The translations under genes and the position numbers were made by a program. Below are positions 17,186 through 26,216 of a stretch of DNA of 64,000 nucleotides, piece by piece. Positions within the stretch are counted from its first letter, which is position 1, and every line of letters starts with the position of its first letter. This stretch comes from CAAGNP01 sp045603545 (GTDB taxonomy: Bacteria; Bacteroidota; Bacteroidia; Bacteroidales; UBA932). The stretch is taken from the NCBI GenBank assembly GCA_045603545.1, contig JAZUMG010000017.1, positions 1 to 64,000 on the forward strand. Reading direction: 5' to 3'. The notes beneath the pieces are model-generated. The model was not told the origin of the DNA. It searched no databases and saw only the letters and a list, made by a program, of their open reading frames with translations.

Positions 17186-18470
17186 AAAAACAATAAAATT
17201 TTTACTGGTTATTTCAGTGGTTTTCAGTGCTTTGACAGTCAGTGCTCAAAATACTGATGCTCTTGGTACATACTCACCTTATTCTATGTTGGGTATTGGT
17301 GATGTTGTCAAGCAAGGCAATGCATACAACTACGGAATGGCCGGTCTGGGTGTAGGTGTAAGGGACAACAGATTCATAAACTATACGAATCCTGCGGCCA
17401 TTACAGCGAGGGACACTTTGGCTTTCATGCTCGATTTTGGAATTACTCAGAAGAACTACTATATCTCTGACTATCAGACCAAATCTGCATACAATGTGTT
17501 CAATATGAACAACTTCGCCTTTACGGCACCTATCTATAGGAAATCAGCATTCATAATAGGTGTATCACCATTCAGCAATACGGGTTATAAATTTGAGAGT
17601 GTTGAGGATGATGATCTGATAGTATCCCAGTTGGGTGATGTAAGGTACAGGAAATATGGTACCGGAAGCATCAACCAATTGTTTATGGGTGCATCTATGG
17701 TGATGTTCAAGTATATCTCAATAGGTGCTGAGGCTATATATTACTTCGGTACTATGGACAGGCACAGTGATGTGGTCTTCAGTGAGGAGTCGTCATATAA
17801 CTCGATATATACAGGATGGGAGTATAATGTCGGAAGTTTTTCAGGAAAGTTCGGCATACAGTACAATCAGCCATTGAAAAACAATTCATCACTTACCATC
17901 GGTGCCACCTACAGACTCGGCAACGAATTGAAAGGTGATTATATCAGATATGCATATACTCAGGTGGGGGACACCAAAGATACAGTGATGTACAATAATA
18001 TAGAGCATGCCAAACTTAAAATTTCCCCAGAGTTGGCAGCAGGTATATCGTATAGGCACAGGGACAAATGGATGATAGGTTTCGATTATGTGAGACAGGA
18101 TTGGACCAAGAGTGACTTCAACACTTCAGATGCCCGTTTTGAACCTAAGGTAAGTGAATCTTTCAGAGCAGGATTTGAGATAGTTCCCAACAGATACGAT
18201 ATAAGGTACTATCACAAAAGAATGACATATAGAGGTGGTGTATATTATGACAAGTCATACATCAGTTTCAACGGCAAGCAAGTGGAATCGATGGGTATAA
18301 CCTTCGGAACCACATTACCTATATACAGATGGTACAATGCTGTTTCTGTGGCGGTGGATATGGGCCAGAGAGGTTCACAACAGAACCAGTTGGTTAGGGA
18401 AAGATATATAAATTTTATGGTCAACATTAATCTTCACGATGTTTGGTTTGTCAAATATCTATATGATTAA
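17175..18470 (+). CDS. FadL-like outer-membrane beta-barrel protein
   Basis: A 431-residue exported protein with signal peptide FLLVISVVFSALTVSAQ. The mature region is rich in alternating hydrophobic strands with Tyr/Phe girdles (for example YKFESVEDDD, KYISIGAEAIYYFG, RWYNAVSVAVDMGQRG). The opening YSPYSMLGIGDVVKQGNAYNYGMAGLGVG matches a conserved Bacteroidetes outer-membrane family distantly like FadL/OmpP1 transporters. I chose the ATG at 17175 over TTG 17163 because it begins at MQFKKT before the signal peptide. The end of coaX overlaps it. Substrate unknown; a role in hydrophobic-compound transport is only suggested by the fold. Confidence 0.75.
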   Translation: MQFKKTIKFLLVISVVFSALTVSAQNTDALGTYSPYSMLGIGDVVKQGNAYNYGMAGLGVGVRDNRFINYTNPAAITARDTLAFMLDFGITQKNYYISDYQTKSAYNVFNMNNFAFTAPIYRKSAFIIGVSPFSNTGYKFESVEDDDLIVSQLGDVRYRKYGTGSINQLFMGASMVMFKYISIGAEAIYYFGTMDRHSDVVFSEESSYNSIYTGWEYNVGSFSGKFGIQYNQPLKNNSSLTIGATYRLGNELKGDYIRYAYTQVGDTKDTVMYNNIEHAKLKISPELAAGISYRHRDKWMIGFDYVRQDWTKSDFNTSDARFEPKVSESFRAGFEIVPNRYDIRYYHKRMTYRGGVYYDKSYISFNGKQVESMGITFGTTLPIYRWYNAVSVAVDMGQRGSQQNQLVRERYINFMVNINLHDVWFVKYLYD

Positions 18471-18520
18471 TGAAGTAATGTGAAAAAAAGTATATTATTA
18501 ATTTCAATATAAAAGCTTTT

Positions 18521-19846
18521 ATGAAAAAACTAACAATCCTTTTTGCATTGGCACTAGGTTTCCTTGCAACAGCAAATGTTTCTGCGCAAGGCAAATATGG
18601 AGCAGATAGTGCTGAGTGTATCAAGTATCTTTCGTTCTATCAGGATTATATCAAACAGGGTAATCTTGAGGCAGCTGACCCTGCATGGCAGCAGGCAATC
18701 AAACTATGTCCCCCAACCGCAAGCCAGAATATGTTGCTTGACGGTATGAAGATTCTTAGAAAGAAAATCAACAAATTCAGAAGCAACCCTATCAGAAAAG
18801 AGGTTCTTGTTGACTCTTTGATGATGCTTCACGAGATGAGAATTTCAACTTATCCTAAGTATGTGGTTACAGCAAAGATCAACAAAGCTATGGATATGAT
18901 GACCTACTCTGCCAAAGGTGATGAGCAGGAGGTATTCAATGTTCTCGGTGATGCAATGGAAACAGCTAAGGGTAAAACTGCTGTAGTTATCCCTGTAAGA
19001 TATATGAGCTATGCAAATGACCTTTACAAAGCTGGTTCAATGAGCGCAGAAGAGGTTATGGCTGCTTACAACAAAGCTTATTCAACTGCAGAACTTATCG
19101 AAAAAGCAAAACCATCGCAGGCTATTACCGATGCTAAGAAGGATATTGAGAACCTTCTTATGATCAGTGGTGTTGCAAGCTGTGAGAACCTTGTTGAGAT
19201 GTTTACCCCACGTTTCGAGGCAAACCGTACCGACAAATATATGCTGGGTAACCTTATCTCCATGTTCTCAGCTTCAAACTGTCTTGATGAGGATTTGTTT
19301 ATGCTTGCTGTAGAGGAGATGCACAAAATGGAGTCATCACACAACTCTGCATATCTTCTTTACAAACTCTATTCACAGAGAAATGCTGCTGACAAAGCTA
19401 TTGCATATATGGAAGAGGCTATCGCACTTTGCGGTGACACTTTGGTAAATCAGGCTGCTGACTACTGCCTTGAACTTGGTACTTACTGCTTCAAATCAGC
19501 AGGTAAAGATGCAAAAGCTGTTGAGGCTGCAAAGAAAGCTGCAGAGCTTAATCCTGAAAATGCAGGTAAAGCTTACCTTCTTGCAGGTACAATCTGGGGT
19601 TCACAGAAATGCCAGGGTAACGATATTGAGACCAGAGCTCCATACTGGGTGGCTGTTGATTTCTTGACAAAAGCCAAAAATGCAGATGAGAACCTTGCTG
19701 TAGAGGCAAATAACCTTATCAACCAGTATCGCAAATACTTCCCATTGAAATCTGAGGCATTTATGTTTGACCTTCTTGACGGTGCAACTTACACTGTATC
19801 TTGCAACGGTCTTCGTGAAGCAACAAAGGTTAGAACTCAAGACTAA
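18521..19846 (+). CDS. secreted tetratricopeptide-repeat protein
   Basis: A 441-residue protein with signal peptide (LTILFALALGFLATANVSAQ). The mature part is almost entirely helical, with TPR-like units (YLSFYQDYIKQGNLEAADPAWQQAIKLCP near the start, and AIAYMEEAIALCGDTLVNQAADYCLELG and KAVEAAKKAAELNPENAGKAYLLAG towards the end). TPR proteins serve as scaffolds, here probably in the periplasm. The family recurs in Bacteroidetes next to coaX and lptC, which suggests an envelope-assembly role. The codon choice is regular and biased, consistent with high expression. Confidence 0.8.
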   Translation: MKKLTILFALALGFLATANVSAQGKYGADSAECIKYLSFYQDYIKQGNLEAADPAWQQAIKLCPPTASQNMLLDGMKILRKKINKFRSNPIRKEVLVDSLMMLHEMRISTYPKYVVTAKINKAMDMMTYSAKGDEQEVFNVLGDAMETAKGKTAVVIPVRYMSYANDLYKAGSMSAEEVMAAYNKAYSTAELIEKAKPSQAITDAKKDIENLLMISGVASCENLVEMFTPRFEANRTDKYMLGNLISMFSASNCLDEDLFMLAVEEMHKMESSHNSAYLLYKLYSQRNAADKAIAYMEEAIALCGDTLVNQAADYCLELGTYCFKSAGKDAKAVEAAKKAAELNPENAGKAYLLAGTIWGSQKCQGNDIETRAPYWVAVDFLTKAKNADENLAVEANNLINQYRKYFPLKSEAFMFDLLDGATYTVSCNGLREATKVRTQD

Positions 19847-19849
19847 TTT

Positions 19850-20488
19850 ATGATCGGTTTATACCGGCATACAAATAGAATCAGAATGGTAGCAACTGTT
19901 TTTATAGTTGCTACCATTGCTGTTTCGTGCAGAAACAAGATTTCTCAAACCGAAGATATTGACATAGAGACCACACCATCGCAAGTGGTGGAGAACATTG
20001 TTATGGTCCAGTCCCGTAACTCTTTGGCAGAATTCAGGATGCAGGCCCCTCTTCTGGAGAGGTATGACAGCGATTCCAAAGAGTCATATGACCTTTTTCC
20101 CAAAGGGTTGAATGTATATGGTTACAATGAAGAAGGGCTGCTCGAGACATCAATTGTCTCCAATGAAGCGAAGCACATCACCAAAAAAGGGGAGGAGATG
20201 TGGTCGGCATATGGAAATGTAATCATCAAGAACTTCATCAAAGGTGAACAGATGGAGACCGATACCATCTACTGGGACCAGAAGGAGAAGAAAATATATA
20301 CACATTGTTATGTGAAGCTTTTCTCACCCCAGGGTTTTATGCAGGGGATAGGTATGGAGTCTGATGAGATGGCCAGAAATGCCGTATTGCTCAACCCGTT
20401 TGACGGCTATGCAATAATAAACAACGACACCACCAAAGTTTCTTATGTAGATTCTGCAAACTTTATAGGACCATTGGTGCGTAGGTAA
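19850..20488 (+). CDS. lptC: LPS export periplasmic protein LptC
   Basis: A 212-residue LptC-like component of the LPS transport bridge that carries lipopolysaccharide from the LptBFG transporter to LptA. The N-terminal hydrophobic segment ends in IAVSC (Cys27), a possible lipobox, as in many Bacteroidetes LptC proteins. The mature region has the family's beta-jellyroll strands (LPS-binding fold): DLFPKGLNVYGYNEEGLLETSIVSNEAK, AYGNVIIKN, METDTIYWDQKEKKIYT. It lies 3 bases after the TPR gene and before a PpiD-like foldase, a grouping that fits outer-membrane biogenesis. Confidence 0.85.
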   Translation: MIGLYRHTNRIRMVATVFIVATIAVSCRNKISQTEDIDIETTPSQVVENIVMVQSRNSLAEFRMQAPLLERYDSDSKESYDLFPKGLNVYGYNEEGLLETSIVSNEAKHITKKGEEMWSAYGNVIIKNFIKGEQMETDTIYWDQKEKKIYTHCYVKLFSPQGFMQGIGMESDEMARNAVLLNPFDGYAIINNDTTKVSYVDSANFIGPLVRR

Positions 20489-20499
20489 AAATAAATTAT

Positions 20500-20507
20500 T
20501 ATCTTCG
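20500..20507 (+). promoter_or_regulatory. -7-like element upstream of ppiD
   Basis: TATCTTCG matches TAnnTTTG at seven of eight positions, 46 bases before the ATG at 20554. No matching -33 box is obvious. Confidence 0.3.
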
Positions 20508-20553
20508 CGACTTATTTGAGGAATTGTGTAAAATTTAATATAAATAACTTAAA

Positions 20554-22644
20554 ATGGCAGTTTTAGAGAAGATACGTGTCAAACTTGGAGTACTGATTAC
20601 AGTACTTATCGCAGTGGCACTACTATCATTTATTATCGATCCAAGCACTTTGGATATGACTCTACGTTCTTTCTCATCAAAGTATGATGTTGGACAGATT
20701 GACGGCAAATCCATCAAATATGAGGAATTCAACGAAAAGGTAGAGTATTACAAAAATATCTATACCCTAACTACAGGCTCACAGGCCATTTCTGAGGAGA
20801 TGTTGGAAAACATCTACAATACAGCTTGGCAGGAGTTGCAGAACGAGATTATGATTCTCCCTGCAATTAAGGCTTCAGGTGTTGTAGTTGGTGAAGATGA
20901 GATGTTTGACCTTGTTCAGGGCAATGCCCTTTCACCAGTTATCGCTCAGGAGGGTATGTTTATGGACGAGAATGGCAACTTCAGCAGAGTTCAGTTCAAG
21001 AGCTTCCTTGATGCTATTCCAAACGACCAGTCAGGCAATTTGGCTACATACTGGGCATTCCTCAAGAGAAGTGTGGAGGAGCAGCAGTATTTCACCAAGT
21101 ACAATTCACTCCTGTCACAGAGCAATATCCTTAACCCTGTTGAGTTGAGAAGAGGTATTGAGGACAACAATGTTACCTCTATCGTTGATTTTGTGGTTGT
21201 TCCTTTCGGTTTCGAGCCAGACAGCACAATCAAGGTTACTTCAAATGAAGTGAACGCATATTACAAAGAGCACAAGGAGCAATACAAACAGACAGCGTCA
21301 CGTGATATCGAGTTCGTTGTTTACGAAGTGGTTCCTTCCCAAAAAGATATTGATGATGCAAAAGCACTTATCGACGAGGCTTACGCTGAGTTTGTAACTG
21401 CAGAGAATCTCAAGACATTCCTTTCACATAACTCAGACACCCCTCTCCAGAACTACTATTTCACAAAAGAGGAGTTGGAGAGAACAGACGCCAAGTTGGC
21501 AGAATTTGCTTTCGCAACCAAGAAAGTCAATGCTTTGGAGCCATTCCAGCAGGATGATATGTTCATTGCTGCAAGGGTAAATGATACCAAAATGATGTCT
21601 GACTCTGCATTTGTACAGCACATCCTGTTGGCTTCTACAGATGAGGCAAGGGCAGACAGCCTTGTAAAGGTTATCAACAAAGGTACCAGCTTGTCTGAGA
21701 TGGCTGTCAAATTCTCACTTGACAAGAATCCTAACGTGGTAAATGCCGGTGATATAGGCTGGTTGACCCAGAATATGATGATTCCAGGTATGGAGGAAGT
21801 TCTATCTATGGCTCCTGGCAAATGTGTGAAGATGGTGACCAACTACGGTGTTCACGTGGTAAGGGTTAATGAGAGGACAAAACCTGTGAAGAAAGTTCAG
21901 CTTGCCCTTCTTACCAAAGAGATCATAGCAAGTCAGGCTACATTCCAGGAGTACTACAGCCAGGCAAACAATCTTGCTTCACGCAGCGAGGGTAAAATTG
22001 AGAAATTCAACCAGATCGTTGATGAAGAGAAGCTTCCTGTAGTTCCGGCATTCAATGTACTTGAAGGTGCAAAGAAAATATCGATGTATGAGAATACCCG
22101 TGAGGTTTCAAGATGGATCTATGAGGCAGAAGAGGGTGAGGTTTCTCCTATCATCACAGTTGACAACAAATACTTCTTCGTGGTAGCAGTTACAAAGGTT
22201 CGCGAAGAGGGTTACACTCCACTCAAGTCTATCTATTCACAGATTGAGAGCAGCGTGGCTTTCGAGAAGAGGACAGACAAACTTGTAGGTGAGGTTAAAG
22301 CCAAGATTGAAGGTCTTTCAAATATGGAGGAGATTGCAGAGGCCCTTAATACTACAGTATCTTCAAAGAATGATGTGGCATTCGGTTCTGTAAGCTCACA
22401 GTCACTTGACCCAATCCTTGTAGGTGCCATCGCAGGTGCTCCAGAGGGTAAAGTGGTAGGCCCAGTGAAAGGTAACATCGGTGTATACGTATTGAAAGTA
22501 AACGGTCGTGAAACCGGTTCATTCTACACTGAGGATGATGCCAAATTGAGAGAGAATCAGGTAGCAACCTATCAGATGAATGTATTGCCATATGTATTCT
22601 CTGAGATGGGTGATGTAAAAGACAACAGAGCACGTTTCTTCTAG
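20554..22644 (+). CDS. ppiD: PpiD-like membrane-anchored peptidyl-prolyl isomerase
   Basis: A 696-residue periplasmic foldase held by one N-terminal transmembrane helix (about 12-30, VLITVLIAVALLSFII). It follows the PpiD/SurA plan: SurA-N-like helical region (40-230), a parvulin-type PpiC domain around 345-440 (FVQHILLASTDEARADSL ... GDIGWLTQ ... GVHVVRV), and a second, degenerate parvulin-like segment near 540-660. It should help newly secreted outer-membrane proteins to fold. Neighbouring lptC and the upstream barrel fit this. A terminator hairpin follows the stop. Confidence 0.88.
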   Translation: MAVLEKIRVKLGVLITVLIAVALLSFIIDPSTLDMTLRSFSSKYDVGQIDGKSIKYEEFNEKVEYYKNIYTLTTGSQAISEEMLENIYNTAWQELQNEIMILPAIKASGVVVGEDEMFDLVQGNALSPVIAQEGMFMDENGNFSRVQFKSFLDAIPNDQSGNLATYWAFLKRSVEEQQYFTKYNSLLSQSNILNPVELRRGIEDNNVTSIVDFVVVPFGFEPDSTIKVTSNEVNAYYKEHKEQYKQTASRDIEFVVYEVVPSQKDIDDAKALIDEAYAEFVTAENLKTFLSHNSDTPLQNYYFTKEELERTDAKLAEFAFATKKVNALEPFQQDDMFIAARVNDTKMMSDSAFVQHILLASTDEARADSLVKVINKGTSLSEMAVKFSLDKNPNVVNAGDIGWLTQNMMIPGMEEVLSMAPGKCVKMVTNYGVHVVRVNERTKPVKKVQLALLTKEIIASQATFQEYYSQANNLASRSEGKIEKFNQIVDEEKLPVVPAFNVLEGAKKISMYENTREVSRWIYEAEEGEVSPIITVDNKYFFVVAVTKVREEGYTPLKSIYSQIESSVAFEKRTDKLVGEVKAKIEGLSNMEEIAEALNTTVSSKNDVAFGSVSSQSLDPILVGAIAGAPEGKVVGPVKGNIGVYVLKVNGRETGSFYTEDDAKLRENQVATYQMNVLPYVFSEMGDVKDNRARFF

Positions 22645-22666
22645 AAACCAAACTTTAAAATATCAG

Positions 22667-22698
22667 AAAAGCCATCCTTTGAGTAGGATGGTTTTTTT
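22667..22698 (+). terminator. intrinsic terminator after ppiD
   Basis: Stem CCATCCT (22672-22678), loop TTGAGT, stem AGGATGG (22685-22691) and a run of seven T (22692-22698), preceded by four A. It is a strong terminator for the coaX-ppiD run. The ychF promoter is built into the same bases. Confidence 0.88.
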
Positions 22699-22707
22699 GT
22701 ACCTTTG
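22678..22707 (+). promoter_or_regulatory. promoter of ychF, overlapping the ppiD terminator
   Basis: -33 TTTG (22678-22681), an 18-base spacer, and an exact -7 TACCTTTG (22700-22707). The -33 box uses the last stem base and the loop of the ppiD terminator. The predicted leader is about 25 bases. Confidence 0.65.
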
Positions 22708-22738
22708 TAAAAATATTGAAAGATAAAACTTATCGAAT

Positions 22739-23842
22739 ATGTCATTACGTTGTGGAATAGTAGGGTTGCCTAATGTTGGCAAATCGACCCTTTTTAACTG
22801 TATCAGTTCCGGGAAAGCACAAGCGGCCAATTTCCCATTTTGTACTATTGAGCCCAATGTGGGATCTACAATAGTTCCAGATGAGAGACTCAATGTCCTT
22901 GAGAAGCTTGTAAATCCTAAAAGGGTAGTTCCAGCCACTGTGGAGATAGTGGATATTGCTGGCCTTGTAAAAGGTGCAAGCCGAGGAGAAGGACTTGGTA
23001 ACCAGTTCCTTGCAAATATCAGAGAGACAGATGCCATATTGCACGTGGTGAGGTGCTTTGAGGACCCTAATGTTGTGCACGTGGATGGTAGTGTGGATCC
23101 TGTAAGGGATAAGGAGATTATCGATACAGAACTTCAGATAAAGGACCTTGAGACTGTGGAGAACAGGATCAAGAAGGTGGAGAAGCAGGCACAGACCGGT
23201 GGGGACAAGGAGGCCAAGAGACTCTACAATATCCTGCTCCAGTTCAAGGAGGTGCTTCTCAATGGCAAATCTGCCAGGACTGTGAAGTTTGACAATGCTG
23301 AAGATGAGAAATTGGCTAAAGGTCTTTTCCTTTTGACCAATAAACCTGTTATGTATGTCTGCAATGTGGATGAGGCATCTGCAGCTACCGGCAATGCCCA
23401 CGTGGAGAGGCTTAAGGCTGCCATTGCTGATGAGGGTGCAGAGGTTCTTGTAATTGCTGCAAAGATCGAATCGGAAATTGCTGAGCTTGACAGCTATGAG
23501 GAGAGGCAGATGTTCCTTGAGGAGATAGGTCTCCAGAAATCTGGTGTGGAGAGACTTATCCAGTCGGCATACTCGCTGTTGAACCTTCAGACATATTTCA
23601 CAGCCGGAGAACCTGAGGTAAGGGCGTGGACCATCAATAAAGGTGACAAGGCTCCAAGAGCAGCCGGAGTAATCCACACAGATTTCGAGAAAGGCTTTAT
23701 CAGAGCGGAGGTGATCAAATATGCTGACTATGTGGAATATGGTTCTGAGGCGGCATGCCGTGCAGCAGGAAAACTTGGTATTGAAGGTAAGGAGTATGTA
23801 GTGCAGGATGGTGATGTTATGCACTTCCTGTTTAATGTCTAA
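22739..23842 (+). CDS. ychF: redox-regulated ATPase YchF (OLA1 family)
   Basis: A 367-residue Obg-related P-loop NTPase that prefers ATP and is linked to ribosomes and oxidative-stress response. Visible: P-loop GLPNVGKST (9-17), G3-like DIAGLVKGAS, the altered G4 NVDE in place of NKxD (the basis of ATP preference in this family), a coiled-coil insertion (LETVENRIKKVEKQA), and the C-terminal TGS domain (YFTAGEPEVRAWTINKGDKAP). Full length and universally conserved. It has its own promoter and is followed 22 bases later by the SGNH gene. Confidence 0.97.
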   Translation: MSLRCGIVGLPNVGKSTLFNCISSGKAQAANFPFCTIEPNVGSTIVPDERLNVLEKLVNPKRVVPATVEIVDIAGLVKGASRGEGLGNQFLANIRETDAILHVVRCFEDPNVVHVDGSVDPVRDKEIIDTELQIKDLETVENRIKKVEKQAQTGGDKEAKRLYNILLQFKEVLLNGKSARTVKFDNAEDEKLAKGLFLLTNKPVMYVCNVDEASAATGNAHVERLKAAIADEGAEVLVIAAKIESEIAELDSYEERQMFLEEIGLQKSGVERLIQSAYSLLNLQTYFTAGEPEVRAWTINKGDKAPRAAGVIHTDFEKGFIRAEVIKYADYVEYGSEAACRAAGKLGIEGKEYVVQDGDVMHFLFNV

Positions 23843-23864
23843 CCATATAACTTAAAACATATAA

Positions 23865-25220
23865 ATGAAAAACTCTATTTTATTGGCAGTCATCTGTCTG
23901 TGTGGCCTGTGTGCAGTCTCTTGTGCAGACGGGAATCAGGAGGTTAAGGAGTATCCTTCTCTCCACGGTCAAATCACCTATTTTCAGGAGAAGGATGAAC
24001 TTTACCGGACATTCCCGGTAGAGAGGGGTGATATTGTATTTATGGGTGATGATGTGGCAGACAGGGGTATGTGGGATGTATTTTATGGAGCGGACAATAT
24101 CAGGAACAGGGGGATTGCTCTGGAGGGGACAGAGTGTACTCTGTACAGGATTAGGGATATTGTGAAGAACAAACCCTCCATTGTCGTAATATCGACAGGT
24201 CTGTATGATCTCAAAAGGGGGTGCAGTGTACATCAGACCAAAGAGAGGATAATTGAGATTCTCAAGGTGGCAAAAACCACATCACCCAATACAAAATACT
24301 ACTATTTGTCGATTGTTCCTGATCTGGGGTCAAAGGATGTTGAGGGTTCTGTAGCAGACAGTGCCGAAGTGGTCAACAACTATATCAAGGGGCAATTCCC
24401 CGAGAACTTCATTGATCTGAATATCCTCCTTTGTGATGAAAGCGGATATATGTCTGAGAACTATTGTGTAGGTCCAAACAGAATCAATGGCGCAGGTTAT
24501 GAGCTGATATCCAAAGCTGTGGCTCCATATATAGGGCTTGTTGCCAGAAATACCATTGCGAATGACCCTGTAATGCTCAATTATGACAACAGTACCCCCT
24601 CTTCTGAGTATTATGCAAAGACATATAAAGAGATTAATAAAGGGAGATCTGCGCACTACATAGCAAGACTTTCCATCTTCCGTTCCATCCCCAATACCAG
24701 TGGCAAGGTGGTAATGCTTGGAAACAGCATCACCAACAATTGCTGGTGGAACGAGCTTCTCGGCCTCTCCCCTTCGGAGGTCATAAACAGAGGTATCAGC
24801 GGGGATACTATTCTCGGTATTCTGGCCCGTCTGGATGAGGTTGTGGATGAGAATCCCGCCAGAATATGTCTGCTTGCCGGTGTCAACGATATGCTCGAGG
24901 ATAAGGATGTGGCCAAGGAGGAGGTCTGGAGCAGGTATGTGCAGCTACTGGAGGCTATCAGAGAGCGTATGCCGGATGTGGATCTAACCATATCATCAAC
25001 ACTACCACTAAACCCTATGACAAGTTTTTATCCCGGTGTCAATGAAAAAGTGGCATACCTCAACGCTCAGCTGAAGGCAAATGCTCAGAAATACAGCTAT
25101 TCGTATGTGGATGTGGCCCCTGTTCTAATGGATGAAAACGGAGATTTAAGCAATAAACACACTTGTGATGGTATCCATCTTCTTCCGTCTGCGTACCATA
25201 TGTGGAAGGAGCTTCTATAG
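23865..25220 (+). CDS. lipoprotein with tandem SGNH/GDSL domains
   Basis: A 451-residue lipoprotein (lipobox AVSC, Cys20) that appears to hold two SGNH-hydrolase domains. The C-terminal one (about 275-451) has all blocks: GNSIT with the Ser nucleophile, INRGISGDT, the Asn block GVNDM, and DGIHL with the catalytic Asp-His. The N-terminal one (about 55-230) keeps the pattern but has GDDVAD in place of GDSIT and lacks the DxxH block, so it is probably non-catalytic and may bind substrate. Families of this kind act as deacetylases on glycans or as lipases. The stop is overlapped by the next gene. Confidence 0.78.
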   Translation: MKNSILLAVICLCGLCAVSCADGNQEVKEYPSLHGQITYFQEKDELYRTFPVERGDIVFMGDDVADRGMWDVFYGADNIRNRGIALEGTECTLYRIRDIVKNKPSIVVISTGLYDLKRGCSVHQTKERIIEILKVAKTTSPNTKYYYLSIVPDLGSKDVEGSVADSAEVVNNYIKGQFPENFIDLNILLCDESGYMSENYCVGPNRINGAGYELISKAVAPYIGLVARNTIANDPVMLNYDNSTPSSEYYAKTYKEINKGRSAHYIARLSIFRSIPNTSGKVVMLGNSITNNCWWNELLGLSPSEVINRGISGDTILGILARLDEVVDENPARICLLAGVNDMLEDKDVAKEEVWSRYVQLLEAIRERMPDVDLTISSTLPLNPMTSFYPGVNEKVAYLNAQLKANAQKYSYSYVDVAPVLMDENGDLSNKHTCDGIHLLPSAYHMWKELL

Positions 25221-26187
25221 CACTTTTGCAATACTTTTCTCCATACTTCTCTCCTCGGTTTCTTTTGCCCAGGGGTGGGATTCCCCTGTAATGTGCTGGA
25301 ATGTGGAGAACTATTTTGATACATACGACGATCCCGATACAGCGGATGATGAGTTCACCCCCAGAGGGGATAAATTCTGGAGTAAAAAGAGGTTTTTGGC
25401 CAAGCGTAATGCTATATCCAAGACCATTCTATCTATAAAGGACACATATGGGGAGTACCCTTTTCTGGTGGGACTTGTAGAGGTGGAGAACAGCTACGTA
25501 CTTAAAGAGTTGGTGAACGACACCCCCCTTTCAAAGCTTGATTACCGGTATATTCACAAAGACTCCTATGATCCCCGTGGAATAGAGTGTGCTCTCCTGT
25601 ATCGTGAGGCCCATTTTACCCCATTGGAGGTGCATAATGTCGAGGTGGAGAGGGTATATTACGATAAGCCCCTTCGTCATATCCTATATGTAAAGGGGGT
25701 GGAGAGGGGCTCAGGGGACACCCTCCACATCTTTGTAAACCATTGGTCATCCAAGTTGGGCGGGGAGAAGCACTCTGCCCCCAACAGGCTTGCATCTGCC
25801 CTTAAGGTGGTAAGGATGGCAGATTCGATTGCCTTTTCAAATCCTGATAAGGAGCCCAATATATTAATTATGGGGGATTTGAACGACATATGTCATTCTG
25901 AACCACTCAATGCCCTCAAACTTGCCAGAACTCCGCTGATGATACTCTCTGAAGGGTTTGATCCCAGGAAAGAGGGTACGACCAAATACCAGGGGGAGTG
26001 GGAACTTATAGACCATTTTGTGGTATCTGAGCCCCTCTCACGATATGCAATGGACATTTATTCCCCGGATTATCTTTTGCAGAAGGAGAGTAAATATCTC
26101 TCCAAGAAGCCTTTCAGGACATACAGCGGCCCCAAATATTTGGGTGGGGTGAGTGATCACCTCCCTATTGTCCTACATAAAAAATAG
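25168..26187 (+). CDS. secreted endonuclease/exonuclease/phosphatase-family hydrolase
   Basis: A 339-residue member of the EEP superfamily with a signal peptide (FYSTFAILFSILLSSVSFAQ). Core motifs are present: WNVENYFD at the start of the fold, GLVEVEN (metal-binding Glu), GDLNDI and the C-terminal SDHLPIVL with the catalytic Asp-His. It may be a nuclease or a phosphoesterase acting outside the cytoplasm; no more specific family is evident. The start is uncertain: ATG at 25168 places about 50 bases inside the preceding gene, but no later in-frame ATG or GTG would keep the signal peptide. Confidence 0.82.
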   Translation: MVSIFFRLRTICGRSFYSTFAILFSILLSSVSFAQGWDSPVMCWNVENYFDTYDDPDTADDEFTPRGDKFWSKKRFLAKRNAISKTILSIKDTYGEYPFLVGLVEVENSYVLKELVNDTPLSKLDYRYIHKDSYDPRGIECALLYREAHFTPLEVHNVEVERVYYDKPLRHILYVKGVERGSGDTLHIFVNHWSSKLGGEKHSAPNRLASALKVVRMADSIAFSNPDKEPNILIMGDLNDICHSEPLNALKLARTPLMILSEGFDPRKEGTTKYQGEWELIDHFVVSEPLSRYAMDIYSPDYLLQKESKYLSKKPFRTYSGPKYLGGVSDHLPIVLHKK

Positions 26188-26196
26188 TTATCTTTG
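26167..26196 (+). promoter_or_regulatory. promoter of thyA-folA
   Basis: ATTG (26167-26170), an 18-base spacer and an exact -7 TATCTTTG (26189-26196). A purine-rich AGAGGAG sits 5 bases before the thyA ATG, one of the few good Shine-Dalgarno sequences in the window. Confidence 0.6.
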
Positions 26197-26216
26197 GACT
26201 TTTAAAAGAGGAGCTT

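Noticed and set aside
22745..23824. 359-codon open frame on the minus strand across ychF
   Set aside because: It is the antisense shadow of ychF, a clearly identified gene; its translation shows no domain and no start signals.
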